64,000 bases of DNA from Bradyrhizobium sp. CCGB12 (GCF_024199845.1 NZ_JANADO010000002.1:310001-374000), one strand, 5' to 3'; positions 36,267 through 45,432 are shown, counted from the stretch's first letter. The notes: generated by a model from the letters alone, not told the origin. Numbers and translations are program-made.

Positions 36267-36632
36267 CTATGTCAAATATCCATTGATCATTTCGAGTAGT
36301 TTTCGTGCGCTGTAGGGCTTCGCGACATAAGCATCGCAACCAGCCGCGCGCGCCTTTTCTTCATCCCCGCTAAGTGCGTAGGAGGTAACGACCACGATGG
36401 GAATATGACGGAGGTCCGATTGTGCTTTTATGCGCCGCGTCGCCTCGTAGCCGTCAAGATTAGGCAGCTGGATATCCATCAGAATGAGGTCCGGCTTTTG
36501 GCTTCGCGCAGCTATGAGTGCTTCTTCGCCGTCGTACGCTTCAATCATTTCGTAGCCGGCGCTCGCAAGGAGATCGCGCAGAATTTGCCGATTATCCTCC
36601 TGATCTTCGACCACCAATACGCGCTTGCTCAT
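36267..36632 (-). CDS. Single-domain response regulator (DivK/CheY-like)
   Basis: This 121-residue receiver has VLVVEDQEDNR (acidic pair), the phospho-acceptor Asp in LILMDIQLPNLDGYE, Thr in VVVTSYA and Lys in AKPYS. There is no output domain, as in DivK and phosphotransfer shuttles. It overlaps the histidine kinase gene by four bases (ATGA type). It is likely the phosphate acceptor between kinase and receiver-cyclase, or a competitor for the kinase. Confidence 0.95.
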   Translation of the reverse strand: MSKRVLVVEDQEDNRQILRDLLASAGYEMIEAYDGEEALIAARSQKPDLILMDIQLPNLDGYEATRRIKAQSDLRHIPIVVVTSYALSGDEEKARAAGCDAYVAKPYSARKLLEMINGYLT

Positions 36633-38260
36633 GTCTGTGTCGCCTGTTGCTCAAGCCGGGCTTGCACCCAGAAGGAAAATCTTGCGCCGCGACCGGGGCG
36701 GGATTCTACCCAGAGCCGCCCACCATGCATCTCCACAATGAGCTTAGCGATGGCGAGGCCCAATCCCGCGCCTCCCTTTGCCTTGGTGATCGAATTGTCG
36801 ACCTGCTGAAATTCTTGGAAGATCTTTGCTTGATCGGTTTCGTCAATGCCCGGACCCGTGTCCTGGACGGAGAATATGTAAGAGTCCCCTTTGGCCTCCA
36901 CCTCGATCCGAACTTCTCCCGCCTCCGTAAATTTGATGGCGTTACCGACAAGATTGAGCAGAACCTGGGCAAGCCTGCGCTCGTCTCCCCGCGCCGGCGG
37001 TAGACCATTGGGAACGGCAATTCTCAATTCCAAATTCTTTTCGGCCGCGAGAGACTCAACCGAGGTATAAACACCACTAACCAGTTCTTCCACAGAATAG
37101 TCGGCCAAAGAGAGGCGAAGCTGTCCAGCTTCGATCTTGGAGAGGTCGAGGACATCGTTGATCAGCCCAAGCAAATGTCTGCCGTTCCGTTGGATTCGTT
37201 CAAGGGCTGGCCGCATTTTGTCCGGAGGGTTGCCGTATATGCCGTCCAGCAGGAGCTCCGAAAAGCCGAGTACCGCGTTCAGCGGCGTCCGCAGTTCATG
37301 GCTCATGTTTGCAAGAAACTGCGATTTGTGCCGGCTCGCCTCCGCAAGATTTTCGTAGAGCTGTTGCAGCTCTTTGCAGGTTAAGTTGACGTGTGCCGCA
37401 AGCTCCCCAAGTTCGTCCCGATTGGGAACCTCAATGCGCTGGCTGAAGTCACCGGCTGCGATTCGATTCAGACCGTCGTGGATAATGCGAACTGGGTCAA
37501 TCACAGATCGGGAGATCGCATGTCCCAATACCAGCGTAAGTATGAAACTTGCGAGCGCGACGGCACCGACAAGTATTTGAGATCGGGCATAGGTTTTCTG
37601 GCTCGCATCTATGCCAGCCACCATGTCAGCTTCAGCCCGGTTGACCAATTGATTGGTCAACCGTTCCAACTTGTCCGCGAGAGGGCTGAGCTCCCGGAGT
37701 TCGCTCTGCTTGGCCTCAGCCGTCCGCCCATTGCGGATGAGATCGACAATGTGGGCGACTACAGCAATGAAGCGGCCGTACTCTTCGCGCAATTGATTGA
37801 GCAGCGTCACTTCATCTTTGGCGACGAACGAGACGCGGTCAAGGTCGTAGCCAAACTGGTTGATCTGCCGCAGCGCAGCGGCCAATGTCGTTTCGTTCGG
37901 AAAGGCGAGAGCCGTGGAGACGACGTAAAGCTGTCGAAGCGTTGCGTGTTGCATTTGTCGGTAGGCTTCGATCTTGTGCTGCAGGGCTACGACCTGGTTC
38001 GTCCTCTGATCTGCTTCGCGCAAGGAAAGAAGGCCAATTAGCCCAACCGAAACCAAGAGCGCCTCGATGACGAGGAAGGCCATCAGCAACTTTGTGCGTA
38101 GTGAGGGTCGCGAAGCGAAGCCGAATAGACCATACTTCACGGACGCGCTGCCTCCACTTGCTCGCGACGTTGCAGCGAGCTCGCGTTGACCAAGAAACGA
38201 AGCCGGGTCAGCTTCCAAGTTCACGTCGAACCTCGTTGAGGAACCGCCAATCGACGGCAT
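36629..38260 (-). CDS. Membrane histidine kinase (HAMP-HisKA-HATPase)
   Basis: The product has a first membrane span (LLMAFLVIEALLVSVGLIGL), a ~150-residue helical periplasmic region of the four-helix-bundle type, and a second span (ILVGAVALASFILTLVLGHA). HAMP, an H box (SHELRTPLNAVLGFSELL) and the ATPase motifs NLVGNAIKFTEAG, DTGPGI and GGAGLGLAIAK follow. The start is uncertain. ATG 38260 overlaps the broken upstream gene; GTG 38140 with GGAGG upstream would give 503 residues. Position after binding-protein genes suggests it senses a ligand-loaded periplasmic protein. Confidence 0.9.
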   Translation of the reverse strand: MPSIGGSSTRFDVNLEADPASFLGQRELAATSRASGGSASVKYGLFGFASRPSLRTKLLMAFLVIEALLVSVGLIGLLSLREADQRTNQVVALQHKIEAYRQMQHATLRQLYVVSTALAFPNETTLAAALRQINQFGYDLDRVSFVAKDEVTLLNQLREEYGRFIAVVAHIVDLIRNGRTAEAKQSELRELSPLADKLERLTNQLVNRAEADMVAGIDASQKTYARSQILVGAVALASFILTLVLGHAISRSVIDPVRIIHDGLNRIAAGDFSQRIEVPNRDELGELAAHVNLTCKELQQLYENLAEASRHKSQFLANMSHELRTPLNAVLGFSELLLDGIYGNPPDKMRPALERIQRNGRHLLGLINDVLDLSKIEAGQLRLSLADYSVEELVSGVYTSVESLAAEKNLELRIAVPNGLPPARGDERRLAQVLLNLVGNAIKFTEAGEVRIEVEAKGDSYIFSVQDTGPGIDETDQAKIFQEFQQVDNSITKAKGGAGLGLAIAKLIVEMHGGRLWVESRPGRGARFSFWVQARLEQQATQT

Positions 38261-39220
38261 CCGTGATAAGTTTCGCTGGGTTCGATTTCAGCATCTTCGC
38301 TTCGCGCAGACGAAGTGCGTAAAAGCGGATGGTATCTTCGGGATCGTAGTCTCGCCAGCGGTTGTAGGGTACGTCCGCAAGTGTCTGAACCGCATAATCG
38401 TGGCGGGGCGTGAAACCCCTGTCTACCATGCGCTGGGCAACCAGAGCCGGTTCGCTCACGCACAAATCCGTCGCGCGCAACATGGCACGAACCACGCGCT
38501 TGGTGGCGAGGGATTCTTTCGGACGAATTCGCGGTTACCCGCCAGCATGCAGCAAAAATACTGTGACCATGGGCGATCCAGGGCACTGTTGACGATAACA
38601 TGGCCGATGTGCTGCGCGCGCAAGCGCTGTGGTTCGGGAGGAAATCCGAGGAAGGCATCGATCTTGCCCGCGGCAAACAACTCGATCGGTTTGACTGACG
38701 CGCTCGTCACCCACTCGATATCCTTGGCAGGATCGAGCCCGACAAGGGTTGCCATCGCGCTGATGAAAACGTGCGGGCTACTTCCGACCCCTTGCTGGCC
38801 TACCGTGTGACCCTTCAGATCAGCGACGCTGCGTATGTCCTCCTTGGCGAATAGTTCAAAGCAGCCAACATGAACCCCAGCCACAACGGTAATGCTTGCA
38901 CCCCTATCGATCTCAAGAAGAAGTGGACCGGAGAAATGCAAGGTGAAATCGATGTCGCCCTTCGCAATTGCTTTGGTTTGCTCCACGCCGGCATCAGAAT
39001 CTACGTAAACGACGTTGGTGAACCCCTCGGCATTCAAAAGGTCGCTCAGCACGTACTGCGGAGCGATACAGATGCTGGGATTCTTCGCCAAACGGATTGT
39101 CGTTGTCTCTGGTGGCGGATTGGGTTGTTCGGCCCTGAGCCGCGCGGTGGCGGTCCAGATTAGCCCGATGGACGCAGCGCAAGCCCCAGTCAACAGCAAG
39201 TCGCGACGGCTCGTATGCAT
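38208..39220 (-). pseudogene. ABC-type substrate-binding protein, frameshifted paralogue
   Basis: The first 240 residues include a Tat-like signal (SRRDLLLTGACAASIGLIW) and a NMT1/THI5-like binding fold (IRLAKNPSICIAPQYVLSDL, FLGFPPEPQRLRAQHIGHVI). They are in one frame up to REFVRKNP near 38515. The last ~95 residues (VRAMLRATDLCVSEPALVAQ to RRELGS) are in the next. One missing base relative to the paralogue at 39248 explains it. If the base is a sequencing error the protein is complete at ~336 residues. Confidence 0.8.
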
Positions 39221-39247
39221 AGGAACCTCCTCGATACCGCCTCGGAA

Positions 39248-40273
39248 TCAGCCTCCAAGTTCATTTCGAACTTCGCTCAGGAATCGCCAGTTGGTCCCAT
39301 CCGCGATGAGTTTCGCGGGGTTTGATTTCAGCATGCCTGCTTCGCGCAGACGGAGCGCGTAAAAGCGGATCGTGTCCTCGGGATCGTAGTCGCGCCAGCG
39401 GCTGTAAGGCACCTCCGCAAGTGTTTGAACGGCGTCGTTCAAGCGGGCTGTGAACCCTCTTTCTACCATGCGCTGCGCAGTAACAGCGGGCTCACTCACG
39501 CATAGATCCGTCGCGCGCAGCATGGCGCGAACTAACCGTTTGGTGGCCACGGGGTTCTTCCGGACAAATTCCCGATTCCCGGCCAACATGCAGCAAAAAT
39601 ACTGCGACCAAGGGCGGTCCTGCGCGCTGTTGACGATAACATGACCGATGTTCTGCGTGCGCAGACGTTGAGGTTCTGGAGGAAATCCAAGAAAGGCGTC
39701 GATCTTTCCCTCGGCGAACAGTTCGATCGGCTTGACCTTCGCGCTCGTCACCCACTCGAAATCCTTGTTGGGATCGAGTCCAACTAGTGTAGCCATCGCG
39801 CTCAAGAACACATGCGGGGGCGACTCTAGCGATTGAATGCCGACGGTTCGACCTTTCAGGTCGGCAACGCTGCGTATGCCGTCCTTGGCGAATAGCTCGA
39901 AGCAGCCGACGTGAATCCCGGCCAAAATTGTAGTGCTCAAGCCCTTATCGATCTCAAGAAGAAGCGGACCAGAGAAATTTAAGTTGAAGTCAACATCGCT
40001 TTTCCAGTTCGCTTTGTCTTGTGACGCACCACTACCGATGTACGTGCCGGTTTCGACATAAACGACGTTGGTGAAACCCTCGGCATTCAGCAGGTCGCGC
40101 ACCACGTAGACAGGAGCGATGCAGATGCTTGGGCCTTTCGCGAGGCGGACTGTGGTGGTTTCTGGCGGGGGCTCGATTTCTTCGGCCTTGAGCCGAGCGG
40201 CTGCACTCCAGAATAGAGCCGCGGAAGCGGCGCAGACTCCGGATAATAGGAAATCGCGACGGTTGGCAAACAT
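39248..40273 (-). CDS. ABC-type (NMT1/THI5-like) substrate-binding protein
   Basis: This 341-residue periplasmic protein has a twin-arginine signal (NRRDFLLSGVCAASAALFW) and the aromatic/nitrate/pyrimidine-precursor binding fold: VRLAKGPSICIAPVYVVRDL, NLNFSGPLLLEIDKG, SVADLKGRTVGIQSLES, IELFAEGKIDAFLGFPPEPQ. No permease or ATPase gene is adjacent. It leads an operon with a second binding protein, a histidine kinase and two receiver proteins, so it may present a ligand to the kinase. The ligand is not predictable. Confidence 0.88.
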   Translation of the reverse strand: MFANRRDFLLSGVCAASAALFWSAAARLKAEEIEPPPETTTVRLAKGPSICIAPVYVVRDLLNAEGFTNVVYVETGTYIGSGASQDKANWKSDVDFNLNFSGPLLLEIDKGLSTTILAGIHVGCFELFAKDGIRSVADLKGRTVGIQSLESPPHVFLSAMATLVGLDPNKDFEWVTSAKVKPIELFAEGKIDAFLGFPPEPQRLRTQNIGHVIVNSAQDRPWSQYFCCMLAGNREFVRKNPVATKRLVRAMLRATDLCVSEPAVTAQRMVERGFTARLNDAVQTLAEVPYSRWRDYDPEDTIRFYALRLREAGMLKSNPAKLIADGTNWRFLSEVRNELGG

Positions 40274-40335
40274 CGGAACCTCCTCGATAACACCATTGCA
40301 AGTAACTGCGGGTGCGTCGGACCGATGTGATTGCG

Positions 40336-40352
40336 TGGGACAATACGTCCCA
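40336..40352. promoter_or_regulatory. Palindrome upstream of the binding-protein/kinase operon
   Basis: TGGGAC and GTCCCA are perfect arms around a five-base centre, about 65 bases upstream of the first gene at 40273. This is the right place and size for a dimeric regulator site. No cognate regulator is evident. Confidence 0.4.
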
Positions 40353-40589
40353 GCGGCACGAAGATAGCATGGTAAAGATGTGTCGGATATGACCGGGCGA
40401 CTGACGTTTCCGGGCAGATAATCTTAAGGGTCGATGTCTTGTAAGGCATTGGCTGCTACGGTCGGCATGAACGCGCGTGCGACCCAGCGTCTGGGGCACT
40501 GTTATCCGTCGGCGCTGCTGGCAGGACAATCAAATTGGCAAGCCCGGTCGACCGAGTTGGTCGCGAAGCTCGTTTTGATCAATCTCCAC

Positions 40590-40930
40590 TCAAGCTAGGC
40601 TGTAATTGCAACGGATCAAGCGAGGCCAGAGAGAATTTCGCTGATGAACGACTCTTCTGGCGACGAGGTACTCTTGAATTCCGCTAGTATTCTCCCGTTC
40701 CAGCTTAAGCTTTAGTTCTTGGTATCTCATCCGATCCACTGGGTGCTGTCGCAGGTACTCGAAAGAGCAACATTCTGTCGATCTGCATGTGGATATGAAG
40801 TTTGTGCGTCGGGACACCCGCCACATCGCGATTGAAGAAATGATGGCCCTCCGACAGATCGCCTCCGCATCGATCGCCCAACGCTTCAAGCGATTGCGTC
40901 CAATCTTCGAATCGCTCCGGCGAGCGTGAT
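40590..40930 (-). pseudogene. GrpB/UPF0157-like protein, frameshifted remnant
   Basis: One frame reads EGHHFFNRDVAGVPTHKLHI then HMQIDRMLLFRV. The next reads SFEYLRQHPVDRMRYQELKL and KLERENTSGIQEYLVARRVV. The HHF...THxLH pattern followed by FrdYLR-HP...Y-x-LK is that of GrpB-type proteins. The N-terminal part is not recognisable and the C-terminus is altered. Confidence 0.45.
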
Positions 40931-41286
40931 CACCGCAAGTATTCGATTTCGCCTTTCGCGGCTGGGTTTGGCACGGCGGTGCTTCTAACGTGATGGATTT
41001 CCACCAGGACTGACCCGAAGATAGGTCGCAGGCGCGCTTCCTCCTTCGCATATTCTTGTGACCGCCTTGGATCATACGGCTTATTGGGCTAGTGAGCGGC
41101 ATGCGCCAAATCCTAGCCGAGATGCAGACTTGCGTGCTGGTTGACTTACGCTCCGGGTCAAGAGCGGCGGTTAAGGCCAGTGTCGCCCGGCGTCACGTCT
41201 ACCGCCGATAGGCGACATCACGTTGGGATCATCAATGTTCGGCTAAGGGCCGCCCACAAGCCGACTGAGCGCCCTGTGAAGCCAGA

Positions 41287-41930
41287 TTACCCACCGAGCG
41301 AATGCTCGAGGAAGAAGCGCAGCATTTCCCTCGTCGCATCCGGTCCTTGCGGATCAGTGTAGGATCCGGGTGGGGTTGCCGCCTGACCACGCGTGTCCGG
41401 CGCCATCGATGTTCCAGTGTTCGGCGATCGCCCGACCGGCCCCGTCGATCAGGATGGTGCGAGTATAGGCATGGCCGTGGGGTACGCGTCCGCGAAGTAC
41501 CTTCGTCGTCGGCCTCGTTGCCCTGGCGGACTGCTCGATTATCTGATCGCCATTCTTTGGATGAACCGTAGTGTCGCGATCGCCATGGAAAACGATGGTC
41601 GGCACAGAAGTGTTGCCATCCGCAATTGCCTTGGAGCCGCCTCCCTGCCGCATGGCGACGAACGCGGAGGGAAGATCGCTCGCGGCTCCGCACGCGAGGC
41701 CTGAATGAATACCGACCGCCGCATACAGGTCGCTATACGTTGCGCCCATGATGGCGGCGGCGGCCCCGCCGGCCGACAGACCCGCGACGTATACGCGCTT
41801 CGGATCGATCGCATGGTCGCGCATGATCTGGCGGGTAATGCCGGCGATCATCGAGGGCTCGCCCCCGCCGCGGCGCTGGTCGCCCGTGCGAAGCCAGTTC
41901 CAGCACTTCGAATGGTTGGCTCCGCTGGGC
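41287..41930 (-). pseudogene. PHB depolymerase-like esterase, truncated and frameshifted
   Basis: The minus strand encodes SKCWNWLRTGDQRRGGGEPS, then the nucleophile elbow VYVAGLSAGGAAAAIMG (Ser), VFHGDRDTTVHP (Asp) and [12 protein letters not shown] (His). The catalytic triad is present. The N-terminal third including the signal peptide is missing. After NPT a one-base shift moves the true end ([20 protein letters not shown]) to another frame ending at 41287. It belongs to the PHB depolymerase/feruloyl esterase group. Confidence 0.75.
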
Positions 41931-42296
41931 TGCGGTCGCCGATTATGGCGAGCCAGGAAGCGTAGCCGCACCCTATGACGAAAGCTAGAGTGGAAGCTGA
42001 TAAATCGGAAGATCGATGTAGACGTTACTCGTAGGTCCAAAGGGAGCACCTCTACAGGGCAAGCATGATGCAGTTCTGGCGCGCGAGATGAGGCGCTACA
42101 AGAATGGTGGGACAACCTGACCCGGCTCCAACGGTACCGAGCAGCCACGGAAGCGCGCTCGAGGGGGGTTGGTCTGGCGCGGATCGATCAGGGTTGGCTT
42201 CGACAGCGAATTCTTCCGGCAGCAATCGCGTAACCGGCAGATCCGGTTGCTCAAGCTGCGGATTGAGTGGGCGACCGGCGTCTGCCCAGGAACGGC

Positions 42297-42461
42297 CTAG
42301 ACGACAGCTGCACCAGGTATGTAGGGGAGCAGCGAGAAGATCGCGATGATGACCACGACCGCGAACGCAATGTTCTTCCAAGGCTGCTGCAACGGCAGCA
42401 TCTGGATGAAATACAACACTAACCCGAGCACCAAAATCGTGATGAGGAGTCCGATCAGCAT
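42297..42461 (-). CDS. Thivi_2564-like small membrane protein
   Basis: The 54-residue product has two membrane spans (MLIGLLITILVLGLVLYFIQ and IAFAVVVIIAIFSLLPYI) with a short polar link (QQPWKN), as in the Thivi_2564 family of small membrane proteins. AAGGAGG lies seven bases before the ATG. Function unknown. Confidence 0.8.
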   Translation of the reverse strand: MLIGLLITILVLGLVLYFIQMLPLQQPWKNIAFAVVVIIAIFSLLPYIPGAAVV

Positions 42462-42511
42462 GGCAGCCTCCTTGGCTGCCCAGTGAATTGCCGATATGTT
42501 GGAATGTTCCG

Positions 42512-42585
42512 TGGTGCCCCGGAGAGGAATCGAACCTCCAGATGAAACGGTTTGCCGGCGGCCTTTACCGTTTGGCTACCCGGGC
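42512..42585 (-). tRNA. tRNA-like gene, anticodon unclear
   Basis: Acceptor arms GCCCGGG and CCGGGGC pair with one mismatch. The D arm (GCC...GGC), a T arm (GGAGG TTCGATT CCTCT) and an encoded CCA end are present. The anticodon arm cannot fold normally and seems to lack bases, so the isoacceptor is not assignable. It may be a pseudo-tRNA. Confidence 0.45.
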
Positions 42586-42587
42586 AA

Positions 42588-42670
42588 TGGTGCGCGAGGA
42601 GGGATTCAAACCCGTCATTCCGAAGAACCGGTACCTAAGTCCGGCGCGTCTACCGTTCCGCCACCCGCGC
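42588..42670 (-). tRNA. tRNA-Leu(UAG)-like gene
   Basis: The sequence opens GCGCGGGTGGCGGAACGGTA, has the loop CTTAGGT with anticodon TAG, a class II variable arm (TTCTTCGGAA) and ends CTCGCGC then ACCA. The acceptor stem pairs fully with one G-T. The T stem is imperfect and one anticodon-stem pair is A-A, so it is diverged from a chromosomal tRNA-Leu. Confidence 0.6.
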
Positions 42671-42675
42671 GTTGA

Positions 42676-42753
42676 TGGTGCCCGCTGCGTCGGTTTGAAC
42701 GCGCGACCTGTTGTTTACAAAACAGCTGCTCTGCCAAGCTGAGCTATGCAGGC
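42676..42753 (-). tRNA. tRNA-Thr(UGU)-like gene
   Basis: The sequence opens GCCTGCATAGCTCAGCTTGG. Its anticodon arm is CTGTT TTGTAAAC AACAG with TGT, and the encoded end is GCGGGC then ACCA. The anticodon loop appears one base long and the T stem is weak, so function is doubtful. Confidence 0.55.
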
Positions 42754-42875
42754 GGAAGCTTTCATCAAAACATGCGCTGCCTGAAACCGCCGTTTGCCGC
42801 TCCACTGAAGGAGACCGGCACCGGTCTGCGGATCGCCTTATGCGGCAGGGGCGACCATCCTGAAGTCCAAACAGG

Positions 42876-43055
42876 TCACGTCGCGCGCGGACCCTCCGGC
42901 TCAGCGCGGTTGAGGTAGTCGAGATAGATCTGGCGGGCTTCGGCCTCGGAGATGCGCCGGCGCGCCACGACGGTGCGCACGAAGGCGAGCGCTACCGGGG
43001 AAGAAAACGTCCTGTCGTCGCGCTTCTCGAGTCCTGGATTGGTCTGTTGGGTCAA
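42876..43055 (-). CDS. Small hypothetical protein
   Basis: A TTG start at 43055 with GGAGAAGGG upstream gives ~59 residues ending FSSPVALAFVRTVVARRRIS and EAEARQIYLDYLNRAEPEG. It looks like a short helical DNA- or protein-binding unit. No family is recognised. Confidence 0.4.
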   Translation of the reverse strand: MTQQTNPGLEKRDDRTFSSPVALAFVRTVVARRRISEAEARQIYLDYLNRAEPEGPRAT

Positions 43056-43459
43056 TGCCCTTCTCCGCCTGATCTGGCGGAGGGAGAGTCCCGACCGCCT
43101 TACGCTCTTGCTAGTGGTGTCAAGAGATTTTCGGGCTTCGTCAGATAGCTCGGACCTTGTCCCGTCACGCACATGCGCGACCAATCGCACGACCGAATAA
43201 ACAGCAGCGCGGCGGCGGCTGGTGCGACGATATGTGAGCGCAAGCTCGACACGGGTTTGGTCCTCAGAGCGCCGACGCAACCGTCGGCAGATTTCGATGG
43301 GACAGCGTTATGCGCAGCGGTTTCCGAATCCGTCAAGAGCTCGCGAGCGCAAAAGTTTCAACCACCTCTGCCAGTGGCCCATGCGGTGTCAAATGCCGAC
43401 TAACCACCACAAGATATTGAAGATTCGACTCGGGCCGATAAGGCGGCATAAATCTTCGC

Positions 43460-43800
43460 ATGGCCGAGCCAACCCTCACCCGCAAGCCGCACGACAACCC
43501 GCACCTCGAGGCTTGGACGTCTATTTCGGGGACGTGCGGATCGGCAACATCAGGGAGCGCGCCGGCGTCCTGAAGGACGTCGACCGGTGGAGCTAGTAAA
43601 CTCGAACTCTATCCTGGCACTGATCACGGAGCGACATTCGAAGAATGGCGATCCGCTTTCGAACTCGCCTGGCTCGCACTCAAGCCGACGCTGTCCGAGT
43701 CCGCCTATGAGCCGGTGGCCGAGACGACCGCGACGATACCGCGTGGAAGTACCGAATGTGGAAGGAGAAGGTGCTGCTTCTCGTAGCATCAGGGTAAGCG
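43460..43800 (+). pseudogene. Small hypothetical protein, two frameshifts and truncated
   Basis: It starts MAEPTLTRKPHDNPHLEAW. It then shifts to VYFGDVRIGNIRERAGVLKD and VDRWS, and again to SKLELYPGTDHGATFEEWRS and AFELAWLALKPTLSESAYEP. The order matches a widespread ~120-residue rhizobial protein of unknown function. The C-terminus is lost. Confidence 0.55.
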
Positions 43801-44162
43801 TTGAGCCGGTTGTCAGGCTCTCGACTCGCGGAGAACGACCTGATGCCCGACTATCTGAAACCGCCGTAGCCCAGTCAAAGCCAGCAGATGCCCGGCTCGA
43901 CCGCGAAGATGAACCTTCGTCCCGATCACGGCGAGACCAGCTACAAAGGCTCGGGCCGTCTCCAGGGTAAGCGGGGCGCCAGCAAGCCCAGCTCACGTCC
44001 GATGAAGCCATCGGCCTTGTATCGGGTTCCCGCACAACTGCACTCCGAGCCGACATGACCACCTCTCCTCGGGCGGCGCAGACAGCCCACTTCCATCGGC
44101 CGCGTCCGCGCCGCCGGAGCATGACGTCGAACCCGCAAAGCGATCATCGCCGTGGCGAGAAG

Positions 44163-44342
44163 TCAGGCAGCGACCCCATTCAGTAGGCCGGCCTCAAGCT
44201 GGTCGAGAAGCCTCTGCTCGCGTTCGATCCGGCTGAGATATAGCTCGCGCTCCCGCTCGGTCTTCGCGTTCGCCAGCAGCAGGCGATAGTGGTCAATGAC
44301 CTTCTCGCTGCCGTGGATCAGCAAGGTCCGGACGTCAGTCAT
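44163..44342 (-). CDS. Small helical hypothetical protein
   Basis: The 59-residue product reads MTDVRTLLIHGSEKVIDHYR, LLLANAKTERERELYLSRIE and REQRLLDQLEAGLLNGVAA, a helical hairpin. Its ATG overlaps the previous stop (ATGA), so it is translationally coupled to the gene before it. Function unknown. Confidence 0.65.
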   Translation of the reverse strand: MTDVRTLLIHGSEKVIDHYRLLLANAKTERERELYLSRIEREQRLLDQLEAGLLNGVAA

Positions 44343-44566
44343 GACGCCGCCCTCACGCTTGCCAGCTCGGGCGATCGTTCGGGCAGAGTGAAGGCGACCG
44401 GGAAAGTCCTGGAAGCCAGGGCTGCCAGTGCGGCCTCCTCCTCGAAAAGACGCCGTTCGACGAACTGGCGTTCGAGGTCCGACAGCTTGGTATTCTTGAG
44501 CCGTCGATACCGGTGGATGTTATTGCGGTGCGCACGGATACGGGCAAGATCTTCATCGATCATCAT
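44339..44566 (-). CDS. Small helical hypothetical protein
   Basis: The 75-residue product reads MMIDEDLARIRAHRNNIHRY, RRLKNTKLSDLERQFVERRL and EEEAALAALASRTFPVAFTL. AGGAG stands five bases before ATG 44566. It is a common small protein type in Bradyrhizobium and overlaps the next gene by four bases. It is divergent from the Hsp20 gene. Function unknown. Confidence 0.75.
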   Translation of the reverse strand: MMIDEDLARIRAHRNNIHRYRRLKNTKLSDLERQFVERRLFEEEAALAALASRTFPVAFTLPERSPELASVRAAS

Positions 44567-44789
44567 CGCCACTCCTGACGGTCTTTCATATCCTTCGGTT
44601 CGAGAAACTGGGAAGCGAATTCCCGGCGCGAAAATTATTCGGCGCGAAACCGCTGTCAAGATACCGGTCGTGCGCCGCACCAAATACCGGACCAGCGTTA
44701 ACCAAATCACCGCGCGTCGAAAAATTTTCGAACGGCCCTCTTGAATCGCCATTGGGCTTTTCTAAGTCGTTTTTCGCCGCGAGTGCGGT

Positions 44790-44892
44790 GTGCCGGACGC
44801 CTCCACGGGTCCAGCACGGGCGTCGGCCGGCAGGTCCTCGGACCGCCGTCTTGCGCTTCTTGTAACCATCTTGCTCCTAGGAGGACTTGGAT
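44790..44892 (+). promoter_or_regulatory. ROSE-like RNA thermometer before hsp20
   Basis: Directly before the Hsp20 start TTGCTCC (44871-44877) can pair with the ribosome-binding site AGGAGG (44879-44884), as in the last hairpin of ROSE elements that repress small heat-shock genes of Bradyrhizobium at low temperature. GC-rich stems precede it. Confidence 0.6.
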
Positions 44893-45351
44893 ATGAGAAC
44901 CACTTTCGACTTCGCGCCCCTGTGGCGCTCCACCATCGGCTTCGACCATCTGGCCGGCCTCGTTGACAGCGCGCTGCGCCAGGCGACCGAGGACAATTAC
45001 CCGCCCTACAACATCGAACGCTCCGGCGAGGACCACTACCGGATCACGTTGGCGGTGGCCGGCTTCGGCGCCGACGACATCACCGTGACCGCCGAGCAGA
45101 ACGCGCTGACCATCGAAGGCAGGAAGCCCGACAAGGCGGCCGGCGAATTCCTGTACCAGGGCATCGCCGCGCGTCCGTTCCGGCGCGTGTTCAACCTAGC
45201 CGACTATGTCCAGGTCAAGCAGGCGTCCTTCCAGGACGGGCTGCTGATCATCGATCTCGTCCGCGAAGTGCCAGAGGCCATGAAGCCCCGCCGGATCCAG
45301 ATCGCAGGCGGCAGCCCGACCTCGGCACAGATCGAGCAGAAGGCGGCCTGA
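44893..45351 (+). CDS. Hsp20/alpha-crystallin small heat-shock protein
   Basis: The ~152-residue IbpA-type chaperone has a short N-terminal arm, the alpha-crystallin domain (YPPYNIERSGEDHYRITLAV, AGFGADDITVTAEQNALTIE, FLYQGIAARPFRRVFNLADY) and a C-terminal tail. The dimer-exchange loop and FRR/L motifs are intact. It binds unfolding proteins in the cytoplasm. A ROSE-like leader suggests translational heat control. ATG 44893 has AGGAGG at good spacing. A second, frameshifted Hsp20 follows. Confidence 0.95.
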   Translation: MRTTFDFAPLWRSTIGFDHLAGLVDSALRQATEDNYPPYNIERSGEDHYRITLAVAGFGADDITVTAEQNALTIEGRKPDKAAGEFLYQGIAARPFRRVFNLADYVQVKQASFQDGLLIIDLVREVPEAMKPRRIQIAGGSPTSAQIEQKAA

Positions 45352-45432
45352 CACCGATCGAAAGGATCGACGGAGGAACGCGGCCGGCGCAAAACCGGTC
45401 GCGCTCCCTGTCGCTTGCAGAAGGAGAGCATC

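Noticed and set aside
39248..40273. Complete ABC importer
   Set aside because: No permease or ATPase gene is found on either side; only binding proteins and signalling genes are present.
42512..42753. tRNA array as an integration site of an element
   Set aside because: No integrase gene or direct repeat of a tRNA 3' end was seen in the window.
43550..44122. 190-codon minus-strand frame
   Set aside because: It is antisense to a recognisable decayed gene and has no start signal or family resemblance.
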